From the NCBI GenBank assembly GCA_937915885.1, contig CALGGP010000413.1:1-7335 (forward strand): a DNA stretch of 7,335 nucleotides, read 5' to 3'. The translations under genes were made by a program, and so were the position numbers. The notes under the pieces are model-generated. The model searched no databases. It was not told where the DNA came from and saw only the letters and a program-made list of their open reading frames with translations. The DNA comes from an uncultured Selenomonadales bacterium (GTDB taxonomy: Bacteria; Bacillota; Negativicutes; Selenomonadales; Selenomonadaceae). How positions within the stretch are numbered: the stretch's first letter is position 1; each line of letters opens with the position of its first letter. Shown here in pieces: positions 5,954-7,335 of the stretch.

Positions 5954-7183
5954 ATGTTAGTGTATGTTATCAACAAACACGGTAAACCTCTGATGCCATG
6001 CAGTCCGGCGAAGGCGAGACACCTGCTCCGCGACGGCAAGGCAAAAGTCATTCGGCGCGAGCCGTTCACCATTCAACTGCTCTATGGCTCGAGCGGATAT
6101 TGTCAACCGGTTACTCTCGGCGTCGACGCCGGCTCAAAACATGTCGGGCTGTCGGCGTCAAGCGTCAAACAGGAACTTTACTCGTCCGACGTTCAACTTC
6201 GCAATGATATCGTCGCCTTGATCGCAACGCGGAGAGAACTTCGGCACCGACGTCGCGGCAATAAAACCCGCTATCGTCCGAACCGATTCAGCAATCGTAA
6301 GAAGCCCGAAGGTTGGCTCGTGCCCTCCGTCAAAAACAAGATCGACACTCATCTTAAGGTCGTTGACAACGTCTGTAAAATTCTTCCTATCGTCAAAATT
6401 ATCGTCGAGACCGCGTCGTTTGACGTTCAGAAGATCAAAAATCCCGACATCAGCGGCGTCGAGTATCAACGGGGCGAGCAGTATGATTTTCGTAATGTGC
6501 GCGAATATATATTGTTTCGAGACGGTCACGAGTGCCAACATTGCCACGGCAAGTCGCACGATCCGATTCTCAACGTTCACCATATCGAAAGTCGGAAGAC
6601 GGGCGGCGATGCTCCGAACAATCTAATCACTCTGTGCGCGACCTGTCATGCCGCTTATCATGACGGTAAGATCAAACTCAAAATAAAGCGCGGCGAGTCG
6701 TTCAAAGATGCGGCGTTCATGGGCATCATGCGTTGGGCGTTTTTCAATCGGCTGAAGGAGATTTATCCCGACCTCGAAATAAAGAATACGTTTGGGTATA
6801 TAACCAAGAAAACTCGCATCGAGCTCGGATTGAAGAAAGAGCATCACATCGATGCGTATTGCATTGCGGGCAACTTCGCTGCGGTTCGCCTCGAATATTG
6901 TTTTTATCAAAAGCAAATGCGCAAGCACAACCGCCAAATTCATAAATTGACGTTACTCAAGGGCGGTGTCCGCAAACGCAATCAGGCGCCGTATGAGATG
7001 TTCGGCTGGCGGCTGTTTGATAAAGTACGGTTCAATAATGATATTGGTTTTATCTTCGGGCGGCGCGCAATCGGATTTTTCGACATACGTAAACTTGACG
7101 GCACAAAAATTTCTGCCGGAATCAGTCATAAGAAATTGCAACTGCTCTCACGACGCAAGACCTATTTGATCGAAAGACGTTAA
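5954..7183 (+). CDS. iscB: IscB RNA-guided nuclease (RuvC/HNH)
   Basis: IscB is the transposon-encoded ancestor-type relative of Cas9: it binds an omega-RNA and cuts matching double-stranded DNA. In order, the 409-aa protein has an N-terminal PLMP domain (HGKPLMPCSP, 9-18), RuvC-I with Asp58 in LGVDAGSKHVG, and an arginine-rich bridge helix (about 92-117). RuvC-II follows, with Glu152 in IVETASFD. The HNH domain (about 183-240) has zinc cysteines Cys194/Cys197 and Cys228/Cys231 and catalytic His209-His210 in NVHHIES. RuvC-III has His298 and Asp300 in EHHIDAYCIAG. A C-terminal target-contacting domain contains RQIHKLTLLKGGVRKRNQAP (from 327) and FGRRAIGFFDIRKLDGTKI. All expected catalytic residues are present, so it looks active. 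It is shorter than the 496-aa OgeuIscB but within the family range. AAAGGAG 9 nt upstream supports this start. It sits alone after a probable omega-RNA, with no transposase gene. Confidence 0.93.
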   Translation: MLVYVINKHGKPLMPCSPAKARHLLRDGKAKVIRREPFTIQLLYGSSGYCQPVTLGVDAGSKHVGLSASSVKQELYSSDVQLRNDIVALIATRRELRHRRRGNKTRYRPNRFSNRKKPEGWLVPSVKNKIDTHLKVVDNVCKILPIVKIIVETASFDVQKIKNPDISGVEYQRGEQYDFRNVREYILFRDGHECQHCHGKSHDPILNVHHIESRKTGGDAPNNLITLCATCHAAYHDGKIKLKIKRGESFKDAAFMGIMRWAFFNRLKEIYPDLEIKNTFGYITKKTRIELGLKKEHHIDAYCIAGNFAAVRLEYCFYQKQMRKHNRQIHKLTLLKGGVRKRNQAPYEMFGWRLFDKVRFNNDIGFIFGRRAIGFFDIRKLDGTKISAGISHKKLQLLSRRKTYLIERR

Positions 7184-7187
7184 AAAA

Positions 7188-7210
7188 AACGATAATCGTT
7201 CCGCGCGGAA
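7188..7210. repeat. Paired palindromes at the iscB right end
   Basis: Two inverted repeats abut 5 bp after the iscB stop: AACGA-TAA-TCGTT (7188-7200) and the perfect 12-bp palindrome TTCCGCGCGGAA (7199-7210). IS200/IS605-type right ends usually carry a subterminal hairpin, so this may be the element's right end. Read on the minus strand, AACGA-TTA-TCGTT is followed by a run of T, so it could also stop transcription entering iscB from the right. Confidence 0.55.
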
Positions 7211-7220
7211 ATTAAAAAGG

Positions 7221-7335
7221 AGCCTGCTGCCGACGGCGGCGCTGGCGGAGGAAGATGAGAGCGACTGGCATTACTCCATCTCCGACAACAAGGCTACCGT
7301 CACTCACTATAATGGTGCGGGCGGAGACGTGGATG
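7221..7335 (+). pseudogene. 5'-truncated BspA-like leucine-rich-repeat surface protein fragment
   Basis: The frame from 7221 reads SLLPTAALAEEDESDW, like the end of a Gram-positive-type signal peptide with an AxA-like cleavage site (ALA before EED). It continues WHYSISDNKATVTHY and then NGAGGDV. That pattern (Y-S-x-S-x-x-K-A-T-hydrophobic-T-x-Y-x-G-x-G-G-D-V) resembles the N-terminal start of BspA-type LRR_5 surface proteins. No ATG, GTG or TTG exists in this frame between its upstream stop at 7167-7169 and the signal-peptide remnant, so the start and hydrophobic core are missing. The fragment begins directly after the iscB element, which suggests insertion with deletion or a rearrangement. 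It runs off the window, so the downstream gene may be long. Identification rests on about 38 residues. Confidence 0.55.

Larger units (their letters stand above)
5800..7210 (+). mobile_element. IscB (IS200/IS605-related, HEARO-type) element, no transposase
   Basis: An omega-RNA-like leader plus an iscB gene make a compact element of about 1.4 kb. The ends are approximate. The left end lies after the flgE terminator and before the first scaffold hairpin. The right end lies in the palindromic run after the iscB stop, before protein-coding sequence resumes near 7221. IscB genes are often found with an IS200/IS605 TnpA transposase (IscA); none is present here, so the element would need one supplied in trans or is now immobile. 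No target duplication is expected for this family, and none was seen. Confidence 0.5.

Noticed and set aside
5954..7183. Nuclease-dead IscB acting as an RNA-guided regulator of flgE
   Set aside because: The RuvC and HNH catalytic residues are all present, so there is no sign of inactivation. Location beside flgE alone is not evidence of a regulatory role.
7255..7335. ATG at 7255, preceded by GGAGG, as the start of a new gene
   Set aside because: Its frame gives MRATGITPSPTTR, with no family resemblance. The frame that reads SLLPTAALAEE and WHYSISDNKATVTHY is far more protein-like.

Overview
The window reads as chromosomal DNA of a moderately GC-rich, flagellated, carbohydrate-fermenting anaerobe. 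A Negativicutes (Selenomonadales-like) or related Firmicutes host is my best guess. It rests on purine-rich Shine-Dalgarno sites, a fused Firmicutes-style mannitol PTS permease, a flagellar hook gene with a sigma-28-type promoter, and a BspA-like surface-protein fragment. No rRNA or other marker is present to confirm it.

Layout, left to right. Positions 1-285 are non-coding and repetitive: a 60-bp tandem duplication, then copy A of a roughly 75-bp GGCGCC-bounded hairpin repeat. Next, on the minus strand, is a complete mannitol-specific PTS EIICBA gene (mtlA, 286-2154), with its own promoter and a GGAGG ribosome site that sets the start at 2154. The divergent spacer between mtlA and flgE (2155-2631) holds the mtlA promoter, two more copies (B and C) of the hairpin repeat facing each other around a GAAAAAATTTTTTC palindrome, five 7-bp tandem repeats, and a strong sigma-28-like promoter. 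That promoter drives a single flagellar hook gene, flgE (2632-5724). Its product has normal ends but carries roughly 590 extra residues in the middle, giving 1030 aa. A hairpin terminator follows.

Downstream is the most notable unit: an OMEGA (IscB) locus. A structured leader matching HEARO/omega-RNA architecture (about 5800-5953) precedes an intact 409-aa IscB nuclease (5954-7183) with PLMP motif, split RuvC, arginine-rich bridge helix, HNH and C-terminal domain. No transposase is present. After its palindromic right end the sequence runs directly into the signal-peptide cleavage region of a BspA-like leucine-rich-repeat protein that has lost its start (7221 to the window end).

The genes do not form one operon. 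mtlA and flgE are independent, divergently transcribed units, and the IscB element is an insertion between flgE and a broken surface-protein gene. I found no wholly new system. The best candidates for follow-up are the orphan IscB/omega-RNA with its ribosome site buried in an RNA hairpin, the giant FlgE insertion, and the covarying intergenic hairpin repeat.
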